Part shown: positions 32,948-42,316 of the stretch, piece by piece | Layout of the letters: the number at the start of each line of letters is the position of its first letter | Position numbering within the stretch: position 1 is the stretch's first letter | NCBI RefSeq assembly: GCF_036237315.1 | Contig: NZ_CP108358.1 | Span: 1 to 64,000, forward strand | DNA: 64,000 bases | Direction: 5' to 3' | Origin: Streptomyces sp. NBC_01351 | GTDB lineage: Bacteria; Actinomycetota; Actinomycetes; Streptomycetales; Streptomycetaceae | The notes under the pieces: model-generated | Told to the model about the DNA's origin: nothing | What the model saw: the letters and a program-made list of their open reading frames with translations, nothing else | Databases searched by the model: none | Program-made: the position numbers and the translations under genes

Positions 32948-35518
32948 CTACTCCTTGATGCCCGCCAGGTCCCCGGGCCGGCCGCGCAGGACGGCGCCGG
33001 CCGACAGCAGGGTGGTGGCCAGGGTCAGGCCCAGGGCCCCGCCGACCACGGTGACGAAGATCCACGGGGAGCCGGTCGGGAGGGTCGTGCCCAGCACGCT
33101 CATGCTGAACGGGACGAGGGTCAGCAGGGCCACCAGCAGGCCGAGGACGATGCCCGCCACGGAGACCAGGACCGCCTCCATCGCCATCATCTGCATGACC
33201 TGCCGGCGGGTGGCGCCGATGAGCCGCTGGAGCATGAACTCGCGCCGCCGCTCGGTGGTGGCCAGCACCTGGGTGTTGACCAGGGCGATCATCGCGTAGC
33301 CGACGACCACCGCGAGGACCAGGTACGCCATCCAGGACTGGGTGTCGCTGTTGTCCGCCGCGACCGCCGTCAGGGCCTGCCGGTCGGTGACGCGCAGTCC
33401 GGGCTGCTTGTCGGAGAGGGTGCGCAGCGATGCGTCCAGGGCGGCCCGGTCGGTGCCCGGGGCGGCGCTCACCATGATCTGCGGGACCAGGCCCGCGTCG
33501 GTGTGCCCGACCAGGACGGACGCCGGGACCAGGGCGGTCTCGTAGCCGCGCTTGCCGTCGACGGTGGCGACCAGCTTCAGGTCGACGCGGGTGCCGTCGC
33601 CCAGGCGCATCGGGACGGTGTCGCCGATCTTCCGGTCGCCGGCGTACCGGGCCGGCAGGGCGACGGTGTCGCCGCGCAGGCCGTCCAGGGTGCCGGAGGC
33701 GGCCTTGAAGGAGGTGGTCGCGGCCACGCCCTCGGGGGTGACGCCCTGCAGCGACACTTCGGTGGGCTGCGGCGCGCTCGACTCCCCGTCGCCGCCGTTC
33801 GCGGTCGGGTCGATGGGTACGTCGGGCTCGATGAAGCCGAGGCTGGGGACCTGGGCGGAGGCTGCCGCGACGCCGGGAAGGTTCCGGATCGCGTCCACCG
33901 TCTCCAGCGGCATGCCGCCGGCGACGGAGGTGACGACGGCGTCGGCCCGCAGGCTCTCGTCGAACGCCTGGTCGGCGCCGTCGGCCTGGGTGGTCTGCAT
34001 GTAGATCAGGCCAACGGCCAGACCGGTGGCGAGCATCACCGGCATCACGGCCGCCGCGAGGCGGGCCGTGCGGGCCTTGGCGTTGCGGGTGGCGAGGTGC
34101 CCGGAGAGGCCGGACACCGCGCGCACCGGGCGGCGCAGGGCCGCGGTGATGGCGCGGGCCAGGACCGGGCCGAGGAGGCCGAAGCCGGTCGTCCACACCA
34201 TCGCCGCCGGGGTGGCGACGCTGCCGGCGTCCGGGCCGTCCATGCCGGCGGTGCCGACGGCCAGGGCGACCCCGCCGATCAGGCAGAGCAGGCCCAGGAC
34301 CGAGCGGAAGCCGCTGAACCACTTGCGCTGCAGGCCGGCTTCGGCGAGCGCCTCGGTGGGCCGGGTGCGGGCAGCGCTGTTGGCCGCGATGAACGCGGCG
34401 CCGACCGCGGTGACGAAGGCGGTGCCCACGCCGACGATCAGCGGGACGGACCCGGCGCGGAACACGATCGAGTCCGGCACCACGCCGGCGTCGGCGAAGG
34501 CGCCCAGCAGCCAACGGCCCACGCGGGGGCCGGGGATGCAGGCGAGTGCCGTCGCGATGGCCGCCAGCAGCACGGTCTCGCCGAGGATCAGCCGGCGCAG
34601 CTGGCCGGGTGTGGTGCCGATGGCGCGCAGCAGCGCCATCTCGCGCTGCCGCTGCTGGATGGACAGGCCGAGGGTGGAGGAGGCGACGAAGACGGTGACC
34701 ATGGCGGAGAGCCCGCCGAACGCGGCGGCGAGCGGGATCAGGTCGCTGCCGTCGTCGATGACGCCCGGGTTCTCGGCGCGGCCGCGCTCGTCACCGGTCA
34801 GGACGGACACCGGCTGTCCGCCGACCGCCTTGCGGATGCCGTCGGCGATCGCGCCGACGTCAGCGCCGGGGGCCGGGAAGACGCCGATGTTGTCGACCTT
34901 GCCGGACAGCCCGGCGGCCACCTGGGCTTCCAGGGCCGCCGCGTCGGAGAGGAAGACGCCGTTGGCCTCGCCGTCGCCGGCCGCCAGGCCGGAGACCTCG
35001 TAGCTCTTCGACGTACCGCCGGAGCGGATGTCGACCTTGGCGCCGGGCCGCAGGCCCGCCTGCTGCGCGAGCCGGGTGTCCAGGACGACCTGGCCGGCGG
35101 TCGCGGGCGGGGCGCCCTCGGTGATCTTGTAGGGGGTGAGGGCGGCGGAGGACCAGCCGTGGCCGGCGATCTGCGCGGCCCGGCCGGCGTTGCCGGCCGG
35201 GGCGAGGGCGCCGGGGAACGTCACGTCGGCCGCGGTGCTCTCCACCCCGGGCACCGCCGCGATCTTCGCGGTCAGCGCCGCGTCGAAGCGGACCCGCTCG
35301 GGGTAGATCAGTTCGCTGGAGGTGCCGAGGTAGCGCTGCTCCCCGGTGACGACGACGGGGGCCGCGGCGAGCCGCTGGGGCGGGGCCGCGTTGTGGATGC
35401 CCGTCTCCAGCAGACCGCCGCAGGCCACGACGATGGTCGCGCCGAAGAACAGCGCGATGAACGAGGCGATGAATCCGCCCTTGTGGTAGCGCAGCGTGCG
35501 CAGCGCGATCCTGATCAC
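32948..35518 (-). CDS. FtsX/MacB-type ABC permease
   Basis: 856 aa. One N-terminal membrane segment (KGGFIASFIALFFGATIVVA) is followed by a large extracellular domain, then two FtsX cores. The first is near residues 250-385 (VFVASSTLGLSIQQRQREMALLRAIGTTPGQLRRLI) and the second at the C-terminus (TTERRREFMLQRLIGATRRQVMQMM). This ten-helix, duplicated layout is typical of Gram-positive peptide-detoxifying exporters. It overlaps the ATPase gene by ATGA. It is the last gene of a leftward operon starting at the halogenase. Role: export or membrane-level resistance to the peptide. Confidence 0.85.
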   Translation of the reverse strand: MIRIALRTLRYHKGGFIASFIALFFGATIVVACGGLLETGIHNAAPPQRLAAAPVVVTGEQRYLGTSSELIYPERVRFDAALTAKIAAVPGVESTAADVTFPGALAPAGNAGRAAQIAGHGWSSAALTPYKITEGAPPATAGQVVLDTRLAQQAGLRPGAKVDIRSGGTSKSYEVSGLAAGDGEANGVFLSDAAALEAQVAAGLSGKVDNIGVFPAPGADVGAIADGIRKAVGGQPVSVLTGDERGRAENPGVIDDGSDLIPLAAAFGGLSAMVTVFVASSTLGLSIQQRQREMALLRAIGTTPGQLRRLILGETVLLAAIATALACIPGPRVGRWLLGAFADAGVVPDSIVFRAGSVPLIVGVGTAFVTAVGAAFIAANSAARTRPTEALAEAGLQRKWFSGFRSVLGLLCLIGGVALAVGTAGMDGPDAGSVATPAAMVWTTGFGLLGPVLARAITAALRRPVRAVSGLSGHLATRNAKARTARLAAAVMPVMLATGLAVGLIYMQTTQADGADQAFDESLRADAVVTSVAGGMPLETVDAIRNLPGVAAASAQVPSLGFIEPDVPIDPTANGGDGESSAPQPTEVSLQGVTPEGVAATTSFKAASGTLDGLRGDTVALPARYAGDRKIGDTVPMRLGDGTRVDLKLVATVDGKRGYETALVPASVLVGHTDAGLVPQIMVSAAPGTDRAALDASLRTLSDKQPGLRVTDRQALTAVAADNSDTQSWMAYLVLAVVVGYAMIALVNTQVLATTERRREFMLQRLIGATRRQVMQMMAMEAVLVSVAGIVLGLLVALLTLVPFSMSVLGTTLPTGSPWIFVTVVGGALGLTLATTLLSAGAVLRGRPGDLAGIKE

Positions 35519-36318
35519 AGCAGCGTCCCGTGTGCCGCGGCCACGGGCGTGGCCGCCGGGCGGGTGCCCCAGGCGCCGAGGTGGGTCATGCGCTCGGCGA
35601 CCTGGTCGGCGGTGGGCCGGTCCAGGTGGTCCACGATCCGGCCGTCCGCGAGGAACAGCACCCGGTCGGCGTGCGAGGCCGCGACCGGGTCGTGGGTGAC
35701 CATCACGATGGTCTGGCCGGCCTGTTCGACGGATTCGCGGAGCAGGGTCAGCACCTCGCGCGCCGTGTAGGTGTCGAGGGCTCCGGTCGGCTCGTCACCG
35801 AAGATGACCGCCGGCCGGGTGATCAGTGCCCGGGCGATGGCGACGCGCTGCTGCTGGCCGCCGGAGAGCTCGCCGGGGCGCCGGTTCTCCCGGCCGCCGA
35901 GCCCGACCCGCTCCAGTACCTCGGCCACGGCGCCCTTCTGGGGCCGCTTGCCGGCAAGTCGCAGGGGCAGGGTGACGTTGTCGAGGACGGACAGGGCGGG
36001 CAGCAGGTTGAAGGCCTGGAAGATGAAGCCGATCCGCTCGCGCCGGAACTTGGTCAGTTCGCGCTCCTTGAGACGTGCGAGGTCCACACCGTCCAGCAGG
36101 ACCGAGCCCGAGGTCGGACGGTCCAGACCCGCCGCGCAGTGCAGGAAGGTGCTCTTGCCGGAGCCGGAGGGTCCCATCACCGCGGTGAAGGTGCCCCTGT
36201 CCAGGCCGATGCTCACGTTGTCGAGAGCGGTGACCTCGTTCTTGGCACCGCCGTAGACCTTCCGTACGGATTCCAGGCGGACGACGTGCCGACCCTGCGG
36301 GTCCGGTGTCCCTGTCAT
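35515..36318 (-). CDS. LolD/MacB-type ABC ATPase
   Basis: 267 aa. Walker [10 protein letters not shown] near residue 49, signature [15 protein letters not shown] near 150, Walker [13 protein letters not shown] near 170, and the H-loop VTHDP. The [20 protein letters not shown] section is typical of ATPases pairing with FtsX-like permeases. It is translationally coupled to the permease downstream and lies 71 bases after the flavin reductase. Confidence 0.9.
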   Translation of the reverse strand: MTGTPDPQGRHVVRLESVRKVYGGAKNEVTALDNVSIGLDRGTFTAVMGPSGSGKSTFLHCAAGLDRPTSGSVLLDGVDLARLKERELTKFRRERIGFIFQAFNLLPALSVLDNVTLPLRLAGKRPQKGAVAEVLERVGLGGRENRRPGELSGGQQQRVAIARALITRPAVIFGDEPTGALDTYTAREVLTLLRESVEQAGQTIVMVTHDPVAASHADRVLFLADGRIVDHLDRPTADQVAERMTHLGAWGTRPAATPVAAAHGTLL

Positions 36319-36389
36319 GGGTTTTCCTTCTGCTGGGAGCCGGCCCTGGGCAGGGCCGGCTCGGGGTGAGGGGTCAGGTCTGGGACGGG

Positions 36390-36908
36390 TCAGGTCTGCG
36401 ACCAGGAGCGGAACTGCCGCTGCCCGTACAGGAGCGGCGGACGGGCGTGCTGCCGGGTTATCCGGCGGGCCTCGCCGAAGACGGTGACGTGGTCGCCCAT
36501 GCGCTGGGTCAGGACCACCTCGCAGTCCGCGACGGTGTGGGCGTCGCGGACGAGGTGCGGCCCGCCCGCGCCGGGCGGCTGGTCCCAGGGGACCAGCGCG
36601 AACCGGTCCGGGTTCCCCGAGGCGAACAGTTCGGCGCTCTCCTGACCCTGCGCGTGCAGGAAGTTGACGGAGAACGAGCGGGAGTCGAGGAGGGCCTGGA
36701 GGGTGGGGCTCCCGGCCCGGAGGCAGACCAGCAGGGTCGGCGGGTCGAGCGAGACGCTGGTCACCGAGGAGCAGGTCATCCCCCGTGGTTCGCCGTCGAG
36801 GTCTCGGGTGGTGACGGCGCAGACCCCGGTGGGGAACTCGCTCATCAGCGAGCGGAAGGAGTCGGGTGACGCCAAGGTGGACGTCGTCGCGGTGGGTTGG
36901 GTGGTCAT
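36390..36908 (-). CDS. Flavin reductase partner of the halogenase
   Basis: 172 aa, single flavin_reduct/HpaC-like domain (MSEFPTGVCAVTT.. GMTCSSVTSVSLDPPTLLVCL, and FSVNFLHAQGQE). It supplies reduced FAD to the tryptophan halogenase, with which it shares an operon. The start at 36908 overlaps the antiporter stop by ATGA. Flavin reductases of this type accompany most flavin-dependent halogenase genes. Confidence 0.9.
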   Translation of the reverse strand: MTTQPTATTSTLASPDSFRSLMSEFPTGVCAVTTRDLDGEPRGMTCSSVTSVSLDPPTLLVCLRAGSPTLQALLDSRSFSVNFLHAQGQESAELFASGNPDRFALVPWDQPPGAGGPHLVRDAHTVADCEVVLTQRMGDHVTVFGEARRITRQHARPPLLYGQRQFRSWSQT

Positions 36909-38236
36909 CGGGTACTGCCTTCCGTCGCCAGGACGAGCTGAGGTTCGGCGGAGTCGGTCTGACCGGCCTGACCGGCCTGCCCGGCCAGGGCGGGCGTCGC
37001 GCCGCGGTCCCGGCGGTCGAGGAGACCGAGGAGCGGCCCGGTCAGGGCCGTGGTGGCCAGGGCCATCACGACCAGGGCCAGGACCAGGGGCGGGGTCAGG
37101 ATTCCTGCGCTGAACCCGGCCTGGAGCACGATCAGTTCGGTCAGTCCGCGGGTGTTCATCAGGACGGCGACCCGGCGGGCGTCGGCCGGCGGGCGGCCGC
37201 CGATCCGGGCTCCCAGGTATCCGCCGAAGCCCTTGCCCGCGCAGGCGAGCAGGACGGTGGCGAGGATCAGCACCCAGGACGCCTGCGAGAAGCTGCCGTT
37301 CAGGACGGTGACTCCGGTGACCACGAAGAACGCGGGCACCAGCAGGCGGCCCGCACAGGCGATGCCGTCCACGGCGGGCGCCCAGGGGGCGTTCGCGCCC
37401 TTGGGGATCGCGAAGCCCACCATCGCGGCGCCGACGATGGCGGTCATGCCCATCTTCTCCATGGTGATCGCCACCGCGAGGGTGGCCACCGCCAGCACGA
37501 CGGCGACCGTGCGCGGGGTCTTCCCGTACGCCCGACGGGCGAGGGGGGTGCGCAGCGCGAACCGGATGGCCAGCGCGCAGACGGCGCCGACCGTGAGCGC
37601 GAGCGTCGAGCGGAGGAAGCCCCCGAGGCTCCCCTCGCCCAGGCTGATGGCGAGCATGCACAGCAGCCAGCCCACGGCGTCCACGGTGATGGCGGCGGCG
37701 AGCGCGAGCCGGCCCGCCGCGGACTCGCTCATGCCCCGGTCGGTGAGGATCCGGGCCATGACCGGTACGGCGGTGATGGACATGGCCACGGCGACCATGA
37801 GGACGAAGGCGGGCAGCGGGGCGTCACCGCGGGCGGCGGTGTCGTCGGTGACGAGGACCAGGCCCGCCAGCAGCACGCCGCTGAGGAGCGGCGGGACCAG
37901 GGAACCGATCGCCACCCATGCGGTGGTGCGGCGGGTCTGCGCCCCGGGCCCCGCGTGGAGCTTGTGGGCGAGGCCGACGAGGAAGAGCGCGAGAGCGGCC
38001 TTGGAGATGAGTTTCAGGGTGTCGAGTACCGGACCGGGGAGCACGCTCTCGAAGGCCCCCGGGCCCATCATGTACAGCGCCGCCGGGCCGGCCAGCAGGC
38101 CCGCCGTGATCTCGCCGATCACCTCGGGCTGGCGTACGAGACGGGCCGCGACGCGGCCCGCCCAGGCCAGCAGCAGGATCACGACGAGGACCGCCAGGAC
38201 GTGCGCGGTGCGGGTCAGGAGATCGATGACTTCCAT
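36905..38236 (-). CDS. CPA2-type cation/proton antiporter
   Basis: 443 aa with about 12 membrane segments. ARLVRQPEVIGEITAGLLAGP near residue 32 is the CPA2 family signature. Conserved LMNTRGLTELIVLQAGF lies near residue 365. It exchanges a monovalent cation for protons and is often embedded in actinomycete peptide clusters, where its exact role is unclear; it may balance ion leakage caused by the product. It lies 34 bases downstream of the halogenase stop. Confidence 0.85.
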   Translation of the reverse strand: MEVIDLLTRTAHVLAVLVVILLLAWAGRVAARLVRQPEVIGEITAGLLAGPAALYMMGPGAFESVLPGPVLDTLKLISKAALALFLVGLAHKLHAGPGAQTRRTTAWVAIGSLVPPLLSGVLLAGLVLVTDDTAARGDAPLPAFVLMVAVAMSITAVPVMARILTDRGMSESAAGRLALAAAITVDAVGWLLCMLAISLGEGSLGGFLRSTLALTVGAVCALAIRFALRTPLARRAYGKTPRTVAVVLAVATLAVAITMEKMGMTAIVGAAMVGFAIPKGANAPWAPAVDGIACAGRLLVPAFFVVTGVTVLNGSFSQASWVLILATVLLACAGKGFGGYLGARIGGRPPADARRVAVLMNTRGLTELIVLQAGFSAGILTPPLVLALVVMALATTALTGPLLGLLDRRDRGATPALAGQAGQAGQTDSAEPQLVLATEGSTR

Positions 38237-38270
38237 TGATTCAGGGCCCTTTCCGGCCGGCGGACCACGG

Positions 38271-39827
38271 TCACGCGACGCGCATCCGGGCGAAGTAGTC
38301 GTAGGCCTTCGGCAGGACCTCGGTGAGACGGCGGGTCTTCTCCCGGATCTCTTCGAACTCGCGCTCCGCGACGCTCGGGTCGGCGAGGGCGAGGGCCGGG
38401 GAGGGCTTCAGGTCGATGCCGCCCATGCCGAGGAGGATGCACATGTAGGAGTACGGCGGCAGGCCGTGGTAGTAGGGGTAGACGGTCTCGGAGTCCGGGA
38501 GCTGCGTCTTCCACTTCTCGATGCGCGCGGCGAGGGACTCGGGGATGGCACGGGTCTTCGCGTCGCGCCAGTACTGGGTGTCGTTGCGCTTCGCGGCGAC
38601 GTAGTGCAGGACGAGGAACTCGCGGACCCCGTCCATGACGTGGGCGATGGAGTCGTTGTAGAGCTCGCGCTGGACCGGGTTCCAGTCGTCGCCGGGGAAG
38701 TTCTTCGCGAGCTGCTCGATCGCGTGGTGGATGAAGAAGATGCCGGTGGACTCGAGGGGCTCGACGAAGCCGCTGGACAGGCCGATGCCGACGCAGTTCT
38801 TGACCCAGGAGTTCTCGCTGCGGCCGATGCGCATGTTGATGTGGTTGGCCGGGACGTCCGCGGCGGCCGGGCCGACGAACTCGCGCAGCGTGCGCTCGGC
38901 CTCCTCCGGGGATATGTAGTCCTTGGCGTAGACGTAGCCGGTGCCGACGCGGCCCATCAGCGGGATCGTCCAGATCCAGCCGGCGTCCTGGGCGGTGGCG
39001 GTGGTGCAGGGCAGGATGCCGCGGCGCTCCATGTCCATGGGGACCTGGAGGGCGACGGCGCTGTCGTTGGGCAGCGTGTCCTTGTACGAGATGAAGGGGG
39101 TTTCGAGGGCCTGGTTGAGGAGCAGTCCGCGGAAGCCGGTGCAGTCGATGTAGAGGTCGCCGGTGATGTCGCCGTGGTCGGTGGTGGCGACGCCGGAGAT
39201 CCAGCCGCGTTCGTCGAGCTTGACCTGCTCGACGTGGTCGACGATGTGCTTGACGCCGCGCTCGACCGAGTACTTCGTGAGGTACTTGGCCAGCAGGGAG
39301 GCCTCGAACTGGTAGGCGTACGGGAACTGGGTCTTGCCCTGGTGCTCGGACATGGTCAGTCCGGCCATCTCGTCCGCGCCCTCGACGAACGGCGAGTCGA
39401 TGAGCGTGCCGTCGGCCTGGCGCGGGCTGAGGCCGGCGTCGATGACCGAGGCCATCACGAAGCAGTCCTTGTCGAAGCGGTCCGTCGGACCGTTCTGCAG
39501 CCACCAGTCGGTGAGCGGGAAGCCGTTGACCGACCGCATCTGCTCGAACGGGTGGTAGAAGTAGTGGCCCTTCTCCCGCCAGTTCTCGAACTTGACGGCG
39601 AGTTTGTACGTGGCGTTGCAGGCCGGCATCCAGTCCTTCTCCTTGAGTCCGAGGAACTCGAAGAAGTGCCGGATGTCGCTGAAGGTCGCTTCGCCCACAC
39701 CGACCGCTCCGACGTGGCCGGACTCGACCAGCGTGACGTCGATGCGGTCCCCGAACGCGGCCTTGAAGTACGAGGCCGTCATCCAACCCGCGGTGCCGCC
39801 GCCCACAATCACGATCTTGTTGAGCAT
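38271..39827 (-). CDS. FAD-dependent tryptophan halogenase
   Basis: 518 aa. The FAD motif IVGGGTAGWMTA is at residues 7-18. The catalytic lysine is K75 in CNATYKLAVKF, aligned by eye with K79 of RebH/PrnA. The WxWxIP motif appears as GWIWTIPLMG, and the catalytic glutamate lies in SGFVEPLESTG. The ATG at 39827 (MLNKIVIV) has GGGAG upstream; longer in-frame starts are rejected. It chlorinates free tryptophan at C5, C6 or C7, and I cannot read which. With the downstream dioxygenase, C6 chlorination would give 4-chlorokynurenine. It is first in the leftward operon to 32948. Confidence 0.9.
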   Translation of the reverse strand: MLNKIVIVGGGTAGWMTASYFKAAFGDRIDVTLVESGHVGAVGVGEATFSDIRHFFEFLGLKEKDWMPACNATYKLAVKFENWREKGHYFYHPFEQMRSVNGFPLTDWWLQNGPTDRFDKDCFVMASVIDAGLSPRQADGTLIDSPFVEGADEMAGLTMSEHQGKTQFPYAYQFEASLLAKYLTKYSVERGVKHIVDHVEQVKLDERGWISGVATTDHGDITGDLYIDCTGFRGLLLNQALETPFISYKDTLPNDSAVALQVPMDMERRGILPCTTATAQDAGWIWTIPLMGRVGTGYVYAKDYISPEEAERTLREFVGPAAADVPANHINMRIGRSENSWVKNCVGIGLSSGFVEPLESTGIFFIHHAIEQLAKNFPGDDWNPVQRELYNDSIAHVMDGVREFLVLHYVAAKRNDTQYWRDAKTRAIPESLAARIEKWKTQLPDSETVYPYYHGLPPYSYMCILLGMGGIDLKPSPALALADPSVAEREFEEIREKTRRLTEVLPKAYDYFARMRVA

Positions 39828-39867
39828 CCCAATGACTCCCATTCGCTGACTGATCGCGGATGACCGG

Positions 39868-39907
39868 AGCCTAGGAAGGGGGCGCGGGCCGGGCACAGGC
39901 CTTTAAG
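39868..39907 (-). promoter_or_regulatory. Shared-type promoter of the halogenase operon
   Basis: On the minus strand CTTAAA (39907-39902) is followed 34 bases later by the -10 TAGGCT (39873-39868), 41 bases before the start codon. The 12-mer GGCCTTTAAGTG here (39898-39909, plus strand) also occurs upstream of the tryptophan dioxygenase at 26009-26020. Confidence 0.6.
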
Positions 39908-39960
39908 TGCTCGGCTAATGTCACAGTCGGGGCACGAATTTCGGACACTTTTTTCGTCCG

Positions 39961-39991
39961 TCAGTGTCGCGTCAGGGAAGGTCGGCAGTCT
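39961..39991 (+). promoter_or_regulatory. SARP-type promoter of the SARP gene
   Basis: GTCAGTG and GTCAGGG have TCAG at 39961 and 39972, 11 bp apart. CAGTCT begins 14 bases after the second (39986-39991). This suggests autoactivation of the regulator at 40132, with a leader of about 135 bases. Confidence 0.55.
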
Positions 39992-40131
39992 GCCGCCACG
40001 ACGCCGCCACGGCAAGAGCGAAGACCCGGCCATACCATGTGGCCGGTTTTCTGTTGCCCGGATGGTATTTCCCCCGATCGGTTGACCCGGGACAGCATGA
40101 GGGCCTGCCGACATCAACGGGGGTTACACAA

Positions 40132-40929
40132 ATGGAAATCAACGTACTCGGTTCCGTATCCCTTTCCTGGGGCGACCGCACTTATGCCATGGCATCGAAG
40201 CGGGTTACCTCGCTCCTGACGTTCCTGGCCCTCTCTCCGCGCACCACGGTGACGTCCGACCAGATCGAGGACGAGCTCTGGGCCGACCAGCGGATGACCA
40301 ACGCCCGCAACGCCCTGCAGGCCAACGTGCTGCGGCTGCGCAAGTACCTGGAGTCCCTGACCGGGGTGAAGGGGACCGAGCTGATCCGCACCGTCGGCAG
40401 CGGCTACCTGCTGGACCTGGATCCCGAACGCGTCGACGCGCACCGCTTCCTGCGGCTGGCGGAGACCGGCGCGGCGCTGGTGCACGTGGACCCGGAGCGG
40501 GCCATCACCGCGCTGGAGCGGGCGCTCGCGCTGTGGCGGGGGCCCGCCCTGATGGACTCGGTGGACGGGGTACGGATCCGGCTGGCCGCCTCCCACCTGG
40601 AGGAACGCCGGATCACCGCCTACGAGGACCTCATCACGGCCATGCTGACCGTCGCGGCGCACCGCATCTCGGTGCCGGAGCTGCGCCAGCTGGCCGTCGA
40701 GCACCCCGAACGGGAGCGGCTCAGCGAGCTGCTGATGCTGGCCCTGTACCGGGAGGGCCGACAGGCCGAGGCGTTGGACGTGTTCCACGGCGCGCGCCGC
40801 CGGCTCGCCGGAGACCTGGGGCTGGAGCCCGGCCGCGCCCTGAACCGGGCGTACCAGGCGATCCTCGAACAGGACGACGTGCTCGGGGAGCCCCGTCAGG
40901 CCCTCGTCTACGCCGGGCGGCGGGGCTGA
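40132..40929 (+). CDS. SARP-family pathway activator of the peptide cluster
   Basis: 265 aa. The OmpR-like DNA-binding domain (MEINVLGSVSLSWGDRTYAMASKRVTSLLTFLALS ... NARNALQANVLRLRKYLE ... TVGSGYLLDL) is followed by the activation domain (RLSELLMLALYREGRQAEALDVFHGARRRLAGDLGLEPGRALNRAYQAIL). It is divergent from the halogenase. TCAG heptamers with SARP-type 11-bp spacing precede it and three biosynthetic operons, so it is the natural candidate to bind them. The ATG at 40132 is chosen by homology (MEINVLG); upstream in-frame codons are non-coding in character. Confidence 0.9.
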   Translation: MEINVLGSVSLSWGDRTYAMASKRVTSLLTFLALSPRTTVTSDQIEDELWADQRMTNARNALQANVLRLRKYLESLTGVKGTELIRTVGSGYLLDLDPERVDAHRFLRLAETGAALVHVDPERAITALERALALWRGPALMDSVDGVRIRLAASHLEERRITAYEDLITAMLTVAAHRISVPELRQLAVEHPERERLSELLMLALYREGRQAEALDVFHGARRRLAGDLGLEPGRALNRAYQAILEQDDVLGEPRQALVYAGRRG

Positions 40930-41017
40930 GACCGTCCCCCGTCTTTCCCTTCCCCTTTCCGTTCTGTCCTTCCGCTGTTCTGCCACTGTCGTCCTGCTGA
41001 CGTTTCGCAGGTGCCCC

Positions 41018-41045
41018 TTGCCCACAAGCGGAATGCGGCTACGGT
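41018..41045 (+). promoter_or_regulatory. Possible promoter of the LysR gene
   Basis: TTGCCC (41018-41023), a 16-base gap, and TACGGT (41040-41045) lie in the 252-base gap before the LysR gene. This is a plausible housekeeping-sigma promoter; nothing else stands out in that gap. Confidence 0.35.
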
Positions 41046-41181
41046 GAATGGACCGGTTCAGTCCTCGGGTTCGTTTCCGCCTGGATATCCGGACCCGATA
41101 ATCCGGGGACGGCCCACCCCGGCGGCAGTGGACCTGTGGACTGAATTCCCATTTCCGGGAACCGCCGACGGGGGGCAGGAC

Positions 41182-42189
41182 ATGGAACTCGAATTGCGTC
41201 ACGCTCGCATTGTCGTCACGATCAACACCGCCGGGAGCATTTCCGCCGGAGCCCAGGAACTCGGCCTTCCGCAGCCGAGTCTCACCGCACAACTGCGCCG
41301 TATCGAAAGGGCGGTCGGCGGCGACCTCTTCGTACGTTCCCGATCCGGGGTGACCCCGACCGAGCTGGGTGCGCGGCTCGTCCCGCGCCTGGCCGACCTG
41401 GTCCGCCGGGCTGACGAGGTGATGGCCGAGGCCCTGGCCTCCTCCGGCGGCCCGCTGCGGCTGGGCTGCGCCGAGTGGACGCCTCCGACGTTGCGCGACG
41501 CCCTCCAGGCGGCACTGCCGGGCAACACCGTGCAGACGCAGACGCTGGCCCCGGAGGCCGCCGCGGAAGCGGTACAGCGCGGGGCGCTGGCCGCCGCGCT
41601 GGTGCCCCGGGTCCCCGAGCCGGCCGACGGCGACGGCGGTGGTGACGGCGACGGCGGCGAGCCCGCCCTGGGCCACGCCCTGATCGTGCGGGAACCGGTG
41701 TGGCTGGCGGTCCCGCTCGGCCATCCGCTCACCGCCCGCGAATCCGTCGGGTCGGACGAGCTCGCCGAACTCACCGACCGGGCCGGGCTGGCCTGGGTGC
41801 GCTCCTCGCAAGACCACTGGTTCCGCACCGTGGAGCGGCGCGTGCTGGGCGGCGGCGCCGCGCCCGGGCGGGTGCTGCACCACGTCAACAGCCACCAGGA
41901 GGCCATGAACTGGGTGCGGGGCATGGACGTGGCCGCGCTCACCACGCCCTCCGGGGCGGTGCCGGGCGTGGCCCTGGTGCCGGTGACCGACACCGAGCGG
42001 GTCGAGCTGGTGCTGCTGTGGCGCGGCAACGCCGTCTCCCGCGAGACCCTGCACACCCTGGTCGACACCGTACGCGCGTACTACTGCGGCTACGCCCGCT
42101 CGCTGCCGGCGTACTGGTCCTGGATCCAGGAGCACCGCGACGAGTACAGAGAGCTCGGGCGCCACCTGCCGCAGCCCGTCGTCGCCTGA
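41182..42189 (+). CDS. LysR-family regulator
   Basis: 335 aa. The N-terminal winged HTH (MELELRHARIVVTINTAGSISAGAQELGLPQPSLTAQLRRIERAVGGDLFVRS) is followed by a substrate-binding-like effector domain (GPLRLGCAEWTPPTLRDAL ... EPVWLAVPLGHPLTARESVGSDELAELTDRAGLAWV). The linker carries a DGDGGGDGDGGE low-complexity insert. It has AGGA before the ATG. It lies between the SARP and the ACP and is a second pathway regulator, possibly acting on the CTTAAG-type promoters (inference). Confidence 0.9.
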   Translation: MELELRHARIVVTINTAGSISAGAQELGLPQPSLTAQLRRIERAVGGDLFVRSRSGVTPTELGARLVPRLADLVRRADEVMAEALASSGGPLRLGCAEWTPPTLRDALQAALPGNTVQTQTLAPEAAAEAVQRGALAAALVPRVPEPADGDGGGDGDGGEPALGHALIVREPVWLAVPLGHPLTARESVGSDELAELTDRAGLAWVRSSQDHWFRTVERRVLGGGAAPGRVLHHVNSHQEAMNWVRGMDVAALTTPSGAVPGVALVPVTDTERVELVLLWRGNAVSRETLHTLVDTVRAYYCGYARSLPAYWSWIQEHRDEYRELGRHLPQPVVA

Positions 42190-42201
42190 GCCGGCCGGAC
42201 C

Positions 42202-42309
42202 TCAGCGGGAGTTCAGCACGCGGTCAGCCGAGACTCGGCAGCGGCTCAGCGGGAGTCCGACAGCGGGTCAGAACGGCGTCAGAGGGCCGTCAGAGCGGTC
42301 GGCCAGCAT
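42202..42309 (+). promoter_or_regulatory. Nine-step 11-bp heptamer array before the ACP gene
   Basis: TCAG starts at 42202, 42213, 42224, 42246, 42268, 42279 and 42290. The two missing steps hold TCGG (42235) and CCGA (42257). Every step is exactly 11 bp. A -10-like CAGCAT begins 14 bases after the last one (42304-42309), and the ATG follows at 42317, so the mRNA may be leaderless. This is far longer than the usual two or three repeats of a SARP operator. Confidence 0.8.
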
Positions 42310-42316
42310 CTGCGGC

